Under the pieces are notes generated by a model. The model saw only the letters and a program-made list of their open reading frames with translations, had not been told where the DNA came from and made no database searches. Made by a program: the position numbers and the translations under genes. From Caldimonas mangrovi (GTDB lineage: Bacteria > Pseudomonadota > Gammaproteobacteria > Burkholderiales > Burkholderiaceae_C), in assembly GCF_023721835.1 (NCBI RefSeq), contig NZ_JAMKFE010000015.1, positions 1-64,000 of the forward strand: a DNA stretch of 64,000 nt, given 5' to 3'. Below are positions 9,401 to 15,092 of this stretch, one piece after another; position 1 is the stretch's first letter; each line of letters opens with the position of its first letter.

Positions 9401-9472
9401 GACGACGTTCTGCGCGGACACGAGGCCGCCGTAGGCCAGCAGCAGGCTACCGAAAATCGGAGTCGGCTTCAT
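6431..9472 (-). CDS. ExeM/NucH-type extracellular endonuclease with lamin-tail and RTX-like domains
   Basis: A protein of 1013 residues with a Sec signal peptide (MKPTPIFGSLLLAYGGLVSA). Order: lamin-tail domain (about 25-115; VVISQVYGGGGNSG, YVELFNAG, LAGWSVQYAS), an Ig-like/OB-fold region, then an endonuclease/exonuclease/phosphatase domain from about 570 (VRVASFNVLNYFTTF). Visible metal and catalytic signatures are LMEIQNNG (near 639), VVNHFKSKG (near 729), VIGDLNAYAQEDP (near 780) and SDHDPVVVGL (near 872). The tail (about 895-925) has Ca-binding nonapeptide-like repeats, GTPGDDQITGGRGPDFIRGG. This is the ExeM/Xds/NucH family of secreted DNases used in eDNA turnover and biofilm remodelling. 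It lies downstream of the ushA-like gene on the same strand, separated by a terminator. Confidence 0.9.
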   Translation of the reverse strand: MKPTPIFGSLLLAYGGLVSAQNVVISQVYGGGGNSGAPLTHDYVELFNAGSQPVSLAGWSVQYASAAGSTWSVTPLSSAVLQPGQYYLVQQAAGAGSGSALPAPDAAGGAAMSARSGKVALVSSGMALSGASPSGATLVDLVGYGGAGHFEGSSAAPALSNTTAALRTAAGCTDTQQNGIDFSSGVPAPRNSATAAAPCGGAVNAPIVASCPTLNMVAGTTRTVEATARDADGIVISADLAGPLPAGVRVADFSAATGPGGWAGLLLEVAGSTPQGSYPVPLSWRNNQGQTADCTVLLNVSSLTRIPTVQGTGATSPLVGATVTTEGVVTLLTNNGFFLQDATGDGNPATSDGLFVFTGTGAGAPRPAVGSLVRLTGRVSEFNTGASGNAVTSARPVTQLGSVSELTMVRSGVAVAPTPVALPASGGDALERYEGMLVTLPGPITVSQNYFLGRYGQLTMSVGGRLETPTNRLRPGPQAQALAEENARRSFLLDDATGAQNPTPIPYIGADNTVRAGDTVASLTGVLDYGLATSSNAGIASYKLHPSVVPSFTRNHPRSAMPETVGGNVRVASFNVLNYFTTFTDGTNADGQAGQGCTLGDSTAAGNCRGASNAQEFERQRRKIVEAMVAIDADVFGLMEIQNNGMTAAQNLVDALNARLGTTVYAVVPDPATGTGTDAIKVAMIYKPGRLSLAGSSVSDDDAVHNRPPLAQVFEAANGERFAVVVNHFKSKGCDGATGADADQGDLQGCWNALRVQQARALGEFIVAVQALGATEDVLVIGDLNAYAQEDPVVELTGRGYVDEIARHNGFGYSYVFDGAAGRLDHALASASLSPKVTRAIEWHINADEPSVIDYNLEFKPQDLYAPTAYRSSDHDPVVVGLNLVNTVHGSRRPERIAGTPGDDQITGGRGPDFIRGGGGNDVFVYRSLHDGVDVIDDFRPGDRIDLRSLLRQLGFGGGDAVAAGYVRLQRTGAGVLVMVDVNGVQRRMGQRPLLLLRGVKPSDLDVAGALLY

Positions 9473-9527
9473 GGAAAGCTCCCTGGTGTGTGGGCGCGCC
9501 GGTGCGGCCCGCCGTTCAGATCAAGAA

Positions 9528-9546
9528 CCGGGGCGCGAAGCCCCGG
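9528..9546 (-). terminator. UUCG-loop terminator after the 5'-nucleotidase gene
   Basis: On the minus strand the sequence is CCGGGGC-TTCGC-GCCCCGG, a perfect 7-bp GC stem closing a UUCG-type loop, followed by TTCTTGATCT. It lies 25 bp beyond the stop of the ushA-like gene and before the DNase start, so it should end the ushA transcript. Confidence 0.75.
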
Positions 9547-9570
9547 GGAACAGTCGGCTTCTGGGGGGTG

Positions 9571-11436
9571 TCAGGGCAGGTCGACGAAGCCCTGCGTGCT
9601 GTAGTCCGCCACCGGCAGCTTGTTCAGCGTGTGGCCGGGCTGGTTCTCCAGGTAGGTCAGCAGCACCTCGGCGTAGTCCAGCCCCACGTCGCTGCGGCGC
9701 GCCCCGGTGATCGTGCCCAGCGTGGTGTAGAAGTCCTGCCCATCGGCGAGGAAGTTGGTCGTGGCGACCGAGTAGGTGGCCGCGAGGTCGAAGGTTGCAT
9801 AGCTGCCATTCGCGTTGCGGATCTGCAGGTTGCTCAGGCGCGAGCCCTTGGGCTGGGTCAGGTCGACGTCGAAGCGCAGGCCGCCGGTGTAGGGGTAGCT
9901 GCCGGTGTTGGTGTTCGCCACCACGCCGTCGATCGCGTCTTCCAGCGCCGCCTTGATTTCAGCCCCGGTCGCTTCCAGCTGCACCAACGTGTTCTTGAAC
10001 GGCAGCACCGTGTAGACCTTCTGCACCGTCACGTCGCCGGCCGCCACGTCGGCGCGCACGCCGCCGCCGTTCTGGATCGAGACGTCGGCATCGAAGAACT
10101 CGCGTGCGCCTTGCAGGAAGGCCTCGGCGACGATCTGCTGGATGTCGCCGCCGTGGGCAATGACGCCGGCGTCCTGGTTGCATGCCGCGCCGAGCGAGGA
10201 GCGCGTTGGATCGAGGCGGGTGCCCGGCACGCGGCGCAGGCACAAGTTGGTACCGGCCTGGCCGACGACTTCGGAGCCGAAAGCAGTCTTCTGCGCGGCA
10301 TACGGTTGCAGCACGGCGGTGGCACTCGCGTCGGGCGTGGTGACGCGTAGCACCTGGCTGGCCGTCACGTCGGCCAGCATCGCTGCCTTGTCGGCGTCGT
10401 TCACTGGCGTGCTGCCGCGGCGGAAGGCGTCGCTGATCAGCACGTGCGGCGTGCCGGTGCAGCCCGTCACCTCGCCCTGGGCGTCGAAGTTGACCTTCAG
10501 CTCGCCGACCACATAGGAGTACTGCCAAGCCTGCACCACGCACACCGGCTTGCCGTTCTTGTCGGTCACGCGGGTGGGGTAGTCGCCGGCCGGGTTGAGG
10601 CCATAGTCTTCCATGCCATCCGGCCCCAGCAACGTGTGCGAGTCGCCACCGACGATCACATCCACGCCGTCCAGCTGCGCTGCGAGCGCGGTCTCCAGCG
10701 AGTAGCCGACGTGCGACTGCACCACGATCTTGTTGACGCCCTGGGCCTTGAGCCGGTCGATCTCGGCCTGCGCGGCGGCCAGCTCGTCGGTGAGCAGGGT
10801 GCCGGCGTCGGGGCGCGAGGCGTTCTGTGTCTTCGCAGCGATCGTCAGGCCGATCAGGCCGATCTTCTGGCCGCCGCGCTCGATGACGATGGAGGGGCGC
10901 ACCAGGTCCGGCGCGCGCGAGGGATGCAGCGGGGAATCGGCGCTGAAAGTGATGTTGGCCGACAGCACCGGCGTCTTGCATTGGCCCGCATGCAGGTGGT
11001 CGATGAACTGCTTCAGGCCCGCGTCGCCGTAGTCGAACTCATGGTTCCCGACGGTGAAGCTGTCGAAACACACCTGGTTCATCAGCGCGGCGTCCGCTTC
11101 ACCTTCGGTCAGGTTGAAATACAAGTCGCCTGTCGTTGCGTCACCGGCATGGATTTTGATGACGTTGGTCGACGCCGCGGCGATTTCCTCGATGGCTGCC
11201 ACCACCCGCGGAAAGCCCCCCAGATCGACCGTCACGCTCTCGCGGGCGCCGGCGGCGTTCAGCAGTGCTAGGTTGAGCGTTTCCGCATCGAGCCGCGAAT
11301 GATGGTCGTTGACATGGAGGATGGTGATCTCGAGCGGCTCGGACGGGCTGTCGTCGTCGTCACCGCCGCCGCAGGCTGCCAGCGAGGAAAGAAGTGACAG
11401 CACCGCAGCGGACGCAAAAAATCGAAAGCAACGCAT
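9571..11436 (-). CDS. ushA: Bifunctional 5'-nucleotidase / 2',3'-cyclic phosphodiesterase lipoprotein (UshA-like)
   Basis: The chosen start MRCFRFFASA opens a lipoprotein signal with lipobox LAAC and then GGGDDDD; an ATG 33 bp upstream gives extra residues that do not fit a signal peptide. The N-terminal metallophosphoesterase domain shows ITILHVNDHHSRLD, VGNHEFDYG and VGGDSHT, the metal-binding Asp/His/Asn set. The C-terminal nucleotidase domain (from about 370) has the YDVALPFKNTL-type and GGLRFDVDLTQ segments. UshA/NadN-type enzymes hydrolyse nucleotides outside the cytoplasm, releasing phosphate and nucleosides. Being next to a secreted DNase, it probably handles the products of extracellular DNA. 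At about 620 residues it is slightly longer than E. coli UshA (550). Confidence 0.88.
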   Translation of the reverse strand: MRCFRFFASAAVLSLLSSLAACGGGDDDDSPSEPLEITILHVNDHHSRLDAETLNLALLNAAGARESVTVDLGGFPRVVAAIEEIAAASTNVIKIHAGDATTGDLYFNLTEGEADAALMNQVCFDSFTVGNHEFDYGDAGLKQFIDHLHAGQCKTPVLSANITFSADSPLHPSRAPDLVRPSIVIERGGQKIGLIGLTIAAKTQNASRPDAGTLLTDELAAAQAEIDRLKAQGVNKIVVQSHVGYSLETALAAQLDGVDVIVGGDSHTLLGPDGMEDYGLNPAGDYPTRVTDKNGKPVCVVQAWQYSYVVGELKVNFDAQGEVTGCTGTPHVLISDAFRRGSTPVNDADKAAMLADVTASQVLRVTTPDASATAVLQPYAAQKTAFGSEVVGQAGTNLCLRRVPGTRLDPTRSSLGAACNQDAGVIAHGGDIQQIVAEAFLQGAREFFDADVSIQNGGGVRADVAAGDVTVQKVYTVLPFKNTLVQLEATGAEIKAALEDAIDGVVANTNTGSYPYTGGLRFDVDLTQPKGSRLSNLQIRNANGSYATFDLAATYSVATTNFLADGQDFYTTLGTITGARRSDVGLDYAEVLLTYLENQPGHTLNKLPVADYSTQGFVDLP

Positions 11437-12282
11437 CGTGAAACTTCGTCGATGTTGAGGCGCCTCCATGTTCGAAGCGACTCGTGACGAAGCGATGACG
11501 CGTCCGCGAAAGCTGCCTCAGACACGAATGAACCCGTAGCGACTTGCAAGGGCAGACCGGATGTCGGGCAGCACCCTGGCAACGGCCGTTCTTCTGTACG
11601 CCTGCGCGTCGGTGTCGACAAAGAACCAAGGTAAGGTGAATGTTCGACAAACGGCACTGCAGAGCTTCCCATGGGAGCTACCCCGAAATCCGATTCGGAC
11701 GGATTCCGGTGCAGTCGGACATGGTCCGTTGATGCCCGATATCGAGGCCGAACGAGCCAAAGACCTGCGACTCGCATAGTCGTCTGCCACCCGGCTCAAG
11801 CACGATACGTCCGTGATTCGAGGGTTCGCTGATGACCGCCGCGCGCCTGAATCTTTGACAATTCCGCACTTCGCAGCGAACCATCGACATTTCCTCGGCG
11901 GTTTCGCGCTCGGCGCGCGATGGCGAGGCGGACGCCATCCCGCTCGAGGAGACGGTTCGCACACTCGCTTGAAAAGGTAAACATGGTCGGGGTCAACGCG
12001 GCCGAAGCTTCGTCGGCCGCACCAAGCGCAAACTGCAATTCACCCCTTGGGAGATTGAAGCGCTGCAGCGGGCGGATTCAATCTCCGAGAGGTGCTGCGT
12101 CCTAGACGATGTGGTCGCGCGAAAATTGCGCCCACCGGACTTTTGCATCTAGTGCCGGGATGCGTTGCGCAGCAAACTTTCGACATTTCTTGCGCCTAGT
12201 CGAAACAGGCCGATGTCGAACAGTCTCCGGCGTGTTTTCAAGCTCTCTCTGTGCCTTGGTAAAGAAGACCCGGGTGCTCATA
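11437..12282. other. Gene-poor spacer between ushA-like gene and prophage
   Basis: About 850 bp with no convincing intact gene on either strand. Short ATG ORFs here (for example 11561-11779 plus, 11796-12038 minus) overlap one another and lack recognisable protein character. One protein-like reading with an in-frame stop is listed separately. The stretch abuts the phage attachment site and is less GC-biased than the flanks, so it may contain decayed integrated DNA. Confidence 0.5.
11859..12152 (+). pseudogene. Possible degraded coding remnant
   Basis: One plus-strand frame reads protein-like for 98 codons with a single internal TGA at 11970-11972. The first half contains DGEADAIPLEETVRTLA. 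The second half contains RSFVGRTKRKLQFTPWEIEA and VLDDVVARKLRPPDF before the TAG. It has no start codon with a ribosome-binding site, and I do not recognise the family. It could be a decayed small regulator or phage-related gene, or chance. The basis is only that the residue composition is protein-like across the stop. Confidence 0.2.
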
Positions 12283-12681
12283 TCACCGGGCTTCCGATGG
12301 GTCTAGATATTCCAGAATGTGCGGGTCGGTAACTACCTTCGGTAGCTTAGTGCCCGCCATCGCCCCATCGGGGCCAAGCGCCACGACGCAGGCGAGCAAC
12401 ATCCCCACGACGCCAGCCAAAGTCTTGCAAAAAAAAACCCGCTCTAGCTGAGCCGCGCGCTTGTCGTCTTTCGCGCTTGCCAGCATTGCGACTCGTGCGG
12501 CTTCCTCCCAGGTGATGCCTGCCATGGGAGCCATCAGAACAGCGAGTTCAACGGGTAGCGCGGCTTTCCCGCTTCGCATGAGTGAAACCATGGACTTGTT
12601 CACGCCGAGTTCTCGTGCGAGGGCCGAGTCACCACCGCATTTTTTCGACGCTTTGTCAATCAGGGAAAGCACCTGTTCCAT
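12283..12681 (-). CDS. Phage HTH regulator with C-terminal membrane segment
   Basis: A protein of 132 residues. Residues 1-60 form a Cro/C1-like helix-turn-helix (ALARELGVNKSMVSLMRSGK), the layout of inovirus repressors next to an ssDNA-binding gene. A hydrophobic segment, CKTLAGVVGMLLACVVAL (about 86-103), follows, so the protein may be membrane-tethered or make two products. A nine-base A run (12429-12437; T on the coding strand) lies just before the membrane segment and could allow slippage. The final codons cross the attachment repeat, so the C-terminus depends on the integration site. It is divergent from the ssDNA-binding gene across palindromic half-sites and is probably its own repressor. 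Confidence 0.65.
   Translation of the reverse strand: MEQVLSLIDKASKKCGGDSALARELGVNKSMVSLMRSGKAALPVELAVLMAPMAGITWEEAARVAMLASAKDDKRAAQLERVFFCKTLAGVVGMLLACVVALGPDGAMAGTKLPKVVTDPHILEYLDPSEAR
12310..12323 (+). repeat. Left attachment repeat (attL), 14-bp direct repeat copy 1
   Basis: TTCCAGAATGTGCG, identical to 18310-18323; the flanking match extends to 16 of 18 bases. In the XerCD model this copy carries the XerC half (ATATTCCAGAA) and central TGTGCG, while the right half (GGTCGGTAACT) is a poor XerD arm donated by the phage. The last codons of the HTH gene run across it. Confidence 0.7.
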
Positions 12682-12682
12682 G

Positions 12683-12729
12683 GTTTAACTCCGCTCAACT
12701 AGGCTACGCTCCGTTTAACGTTGTTAAAC
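12683..12729. promoter_or_regulatory. Divergent phage operator: GTTTAAC half-sites
   Basis: A perfect palindrome GTTTAAC-GTT-GTTAAAC occupies 12713-12729, and a third identical half-site GTTTAAC lies at 12683-12689, two bases before the HTH gene start. They fill the gap between the HTH gene and the replication/coat operon. This is the expected position for a lysogeny-type operator bound by the adjacent HTH protein. Confidence 0.6.
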
Positions 12730-12749
12730 ACAACTTACCGGAGCCACAC

Positions 12750-13031
12750 ATGCCGATCAAAATCATCATCGCCCAAACGGGCGTTCGCAACGTCAAAGGC
12801 ACGTCCGCCAAGGGCAAAGCCTATGACATGAACTTCCAAACCGGCTATGCCGTGACCGTCGACAAAGACGGCAATTCTCCACCTTTCCCCGAAAAGTTCG
12901 ATTTCGTGCTCGACAGCGGTGCGCCGCCGTACGCAGTCGGGGAATACACCCTGCACCCCTCCGCCGTCTACATCGACCAGAACGGCCGGTTGGCGGTGGC
13001 TCCCCGACTGGTTCCGCTCAAGAAGGCGTGA
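12750..13031 (+). CDS. Inovirus single-stranded DNA-binding protein (pV-like)
   Basis: A protein of 93 residues beginning MPIKIIIAQTGVRNVKGTSA, with CCGGAG upstream of the ATG. It is small, basic and beta-rich (PFPEKFDFVLD, VGEYTLHPSAVYI, GRLAVAPRLVPLKK), and its size and position match inovirus helix-destabilising proteins (pV), which coat the ssDNA genome before extrusion. It is the first gene of the long plus-strand operon. The longer frame upstream crosses the operator and is not used. The family assignment rests on size, context and fold-like pattern. Confidence 0.7.
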   Translation: MPIKIIIAQTGVRNVKGTSAKGKAYDMNFQTGYAVTVDKDGNSPPFPEKFDFVLDSGAPPYAVGEYTLHPSAVYIDQNGRLAVAPRLVPLKKA

Positions 13032-13041
13032 GGGGTGCACC

Positions 13042-13224
13042 GTGGAAACGGCGTACCACGCAGCAATGCAGGCCCTGGCGGCGAGCGCCGTTCGCGGCCT
13101 GCTGTCCATCGAGCGTGACGACCCGACGGTCGGCGCTGTGATGCTCCAGGCCAACGATGACGGCAGCGTCGATGTGACGCTGCTCGATCACGCCGGCAAC
13201 CCGATCGGGGGGTACTCGCTGTGA
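13042..13224 (+). CDS. Small phage hypothetical protein
   Basis: A 60-residue ORF from GTG 13042 (VETAYHAAMQALAASAVRGL), with AGGGG upstream and 10 bp after the ssDNA-binding gene. It has a helical N-terminal half and an acidic beta-like C-terminal half (LQANDDGSVDVTLLDHAGN). Its stop overlaps the next start by four bases, indicating translational coupling in the replication operon. No family recognised. Confidence 0.6.
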   Translation: METAYHAAMQALAASAVRGLLSIERDDPTVGAVMLQANDDGSVDVTLLDHAGNPIGGYSL

Positions 13225-13418
13225 GCGCGAACCACACGCCGGGGCCGTGGGAGCCGGTCAGCCTTTTACGCAAGCCGGGCGAGCGGAAAGCGCGGCTCGT
13301 TGTTCGTCGGCTTGTGTGGGACGGTGATACGCCCCGTTCTGAATATCTGCCGGGTTCGTTCGACACCCTGGAAGATGCCCGCGCCGCCATCGCTGCGGTC
13401 AATGGGAGTTCGCTGTGA
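13221..13418 (+). CDS. Small phage hypothetical protein
   Basis: A 65-residue ORF from a GTG that overlaps the previous stop (GTGA). It starts MSANHTPGPWEPVSLLRKPG, a TPGPW opening seen in many small phage proteins, and ends in a LEDARAAIAAVNG helix. Soluble; function unknown. It overlaps the next gene by four bases. Confidence 0.6.
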   Translation: MSANHTPGPWEPVSLLRKPGERKARLVVRRLVWDGDTPRSEYLPGSFDTLEDARAAIAAVNGSSL

Positions 13419-13543
13419 CCGTGTGGGACGTGTACGACTCCCGCGGCCGCTGGGTGTGGTCGGCGTTCAACGCCAACCACGCTTGGGGCTTCGCGAACTA
13501 CGCGCTGATCGTGCGCGGCCAAGTGCAAGCGAGGCTTGTATGA
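13415..13543 (+). CDS. Tiny phage protein, 42 aa
   Basis: A 42-residue ORF from a GTG in a GTGA overlap (begins MTVWDVYDSRGRWVWSAFNA and continues NHAWGFANYALIVRGQVQAR). Rich in Trp and aromatic residues. Real because it sits in an unbroken chain of four-base overlaps, each start inside the previous stop, between the ssDNA-binding and replication genes. Function unknown. Confidence 0.55.
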   Translation: MTVWDVYDSRGRWVWSAFNANHAWGFANYALIVRGQVQARLV

Positions 13544-13662
13544 GCTTCGGCGTTGTTGTCGCCGTGCTTGGCTGGCTGCTGATCATCGCTGGCGCTTTGA
13601 GCCACATGTGGTTTCGGGTGTTCGTCGGCGCGATGCTCGTCGCCGCGGGCGGTTTGCTATGA
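13540..13662 (+). CDS. Small phage membrane protein, 40 aa
   Basis: A 40-residue ORF from ATG 13540 that overlaps the previous stop and whose own stop overlaps the rep start (ATGA at both ends). It is nearly all hydrophobic: VVVAVLGWLLIIAGAL then a short turn HMWFRV and a second hydrophobic stretch. Could be a minor coat or membrane-anchored assembly protein; unassigned. Confidence 0.55.
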   Translation: MSFGVVVAVLGWLLIIAGALSHMWFRVFVGAMLVAAGGLL

Positions 13663-14546
13663 CCGCGGCCGTTGCATCGCATGCCGCGGCGCGCAGCGCC
13701 GCTGGGCTTGTCTCAGTTCCAACAACCCCGACAAGGGCTGTGAACGTCCGAGTGATGGCAGAGAGTGACGCTTTGCGCGATCACCTTGACGCCTTCGTTC
13801 CGGACGTTGAGCAGACCCGGCTCGCGCGGCTGCGCCGCTCTGTCGGCTTCGCTGCCCGTTGCCATGCGGTCAGCGAGCGCGGCCACCGCAATGACGTTCC
13901 GTGGATGGTCACGCTGACCTATGCCGCTGTCGACGGCTGGAAGCCCGACGACATCACGAAGGCGCTCGAGTGCTACCGCCAGTGGTGCAAGCGCAAGGGC
14001 TTCGCATGCCGCTATGTGTGGGTGGCCGAGCTGCAGCAGCGTGGCGCCATTCACTATCACATTTGCTGCTGGCTCCCGAAGGGCCAGCGCATGCCGAAAT
14101 GGGATGTTCGGACGTCCTCTCACCGCCTCGCGCGCCGTTGGTGGCCGCATGGCATGACCAATCGCAAGGTTGCACGCAACGCCGTGCCCTACCTCATGAA
14201 GTACATGAGCAAGGGCAGCGCTGATGTGCTGAAAGGGTTCCCCCGTGGTGCACGCATCTATGGCGTTGGCGGCCTGGAGCACGCTTTGCGTCGTGCTCGC
14301 CGCTGGCTGGGTCTGCCTGCTTTCGTGCAGGGCAATTCTTCGATCTTCGACGGATGGAAACGCGCTGAGGGCGGAGGCTGGCGCGCGCCTTCTGGCGAGC
14401 TTGTCGAAAGTGAGTTCCGCAGAACATGGGTGGGTGACCGCTACGCGCTATGCCGCGTCGCTCGACATGATCGAGCGATCGAAGCGAACGGCCCGTTTTG
14501 CTGGCTGTCGGACCGTGACACCGCTTTCAAGCACACGGTGCATTGA
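13659..14546 (+). CDS. Phage rolling-circle replication initiator (HUH endonuclease)
   Basis: A protein of 295 residues from ATG 13659 (ATGA overlap with the previous gene). HUH-endonuclease motifs appear in order: motif 1 MVTLTYA (about residue 82), the metal-binding His-hydrophobic-His in GAIHYHICCWLP (about 131), and motif 3 VPYLMKYMSKG (about 177) with two candidate nicking tyrosines three residues apart. Family members nick the plus-strand origin and prime rolling-circle synthesis of inovirus DNA. The start at 13536 in the longer frame would override the gene overlap and is rejected. Its nick site would lie in one of the intergenic regions of the prophage and was not identified. Confidence 0.85.
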   Translation: MTAAVASHAAARSAAGLVSVPTTPTRAVNVRVMAESDALRDHLDAFVPDVEQTRLARLRRSVGFAARCHAVSERGHRNDVPWMVTLTYAAVDGWKPDDITKALECYRQWCKRKGFACRYVWVAELQQRGAIHYHICCWLPKGQRMPKWDVRTSSHRLARRWWPHGMTNRKVARNAVPYLMKYMSKGSADVLKGFPRGARIYGVGGLEHALRRARRWLGLPAFVQGNSSIFDGWKRAEGGGWRAPSGELVESEFRRTWVGDRYALCRVARHDRAIEANGPFCWLSDRDTAFKHTVH

Positions 14547-14555
14547 GGTCTGACC

Positions 14556-14807
14556 ATGGCTCAGTGCGTGCAACTCGTGAATGTGGACGGCGTTGATGTC
14601 TTGTCGCCCGTTGCCGCTGAGCCGTGTACTGGGCTTGTTGTGCTCACTCCGATCGAACATGCCAATTTGGCGTTTAACCCTTTCATTCTCAGCTCCGAGG
14701 ATGGAATCCTGGTCTCCGCTGCCATCGCCGGAGTCTGGGCTACCGCATGGTGCTTCAAGGCGCTTGTGTCGGTTCTTCATAGCGATGGCAACTCTGAAAC
14801 CAACTGA
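14556..14807 (+). CDS. Phage small membrane protein (minor coat candidate)
   Basis: An 83-residue ORF starting MAQCVQLVNVDGVDVLSPVA, with a C-terminal membrane helix (GILVSAAIAGVWATAWCFKA). It lies between rep and the major coat gene, the place of genes VII/IX in other filamentous phages. The N-terminal half is soluble and Cys-containing (C4, C24). The assignment as a pVII/pIX-like coat component is inference from position and topology. Confidence 0.6.
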   Translation: MAQCVQLVNVDGVDVLSPVAAEPCTGLVVLTPIEHANLAFNPFILSSEDGILVSAAIAGVWATAWCFKALVSVLHSDGNSETN

Positions 14808-14819
14808 AGGAAAAGTCTC

Positions 14820-14945
14820 ATGGACATCGCAGCGGCAGTCGCCGAAATCATCGCCTCGAACGCAGACATCGCCCAGGTCGGCACCGCCGTCTTCGGCGTC
14901 TACGTGGGCATCAAGGTCGCCAAGTGGATCCGTCGCGTCCTCTGA
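14820..14945 (+). CDS. Major coat protein (pVIII-like), 41 aa
   Basis: The 41-residue ORF reads MDIAAAVAEIIASNADIAQV, then a hydrophobic segment GTAVFGVYVGIKVA and a basic tail KWIRRVL. This is the typical architecture of inovirus pVIII: acidic amphipathic N-terminus, one membrane helix, positively charged DNA-facing C-terminus. Unlike M13 pVIII there is no cleavable signal peptide, which fits short pVIII proteins of Ralstonia-type phages. AAGGAAAAG precedes the ATG, and a very strong terminator follows, as expected for the most highly expressed phage gene. Confidence 0.85.
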   Translation: MDIAAAVAEIIASNADIAQVGTAVFGVYVGIKVAKWIRRVL

Positions 14946-14993
14946 CGCGGTGCTGATCCACTGTGCATGGGTGGGGGCCGGGAGCCCCCGCGT

Positions 14994-15013
14994 GCGGGGG
15001 CCGAGGCCCCCGC
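14994..15013 (+). terminator. Central phage terminator after major coat gene
   Basis: GCGGGGGC-CGAG-GCCCCCGC, a perfect 8-bp GC stem with a 4-base loop, followed by TTCTCC. An overlapping weaker hairpin (GGGGGCC...) lies just upstream. Filamentous phages carry their central terminator at this position, between gene VIII and gene III. Confidence 0.85.
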
Positions 15014-15032
15014 TTCTCCATCGGAGCCGGAC

Positions 15033-15092
15033 ATGGGAATTTACGTTGTGATCGCCGTTGTGGGGGCGCTATGGATCATCTTTCGCGCCTGA
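15033..15092 (+). CDS. 19-aa membrane peptide upstream of pIII
   Basis: The ATG at 15033 follows GGAGCCGGAC, a good ribosome-binding site, and encodes MGIYVVIAVVGALWIIFRA, a single membrane helix ending in Arg. The gene overlaps the pIII-like start by 22 bp, so it may also couple translation. Very small hydrophobic virion proteins (pVII, pIX) are known in filamentous phages; that role is inferred. It is too short for standard gene finders. Confidence 0.5.
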   Translation: MGIYVVIAVVGALWIIFRA

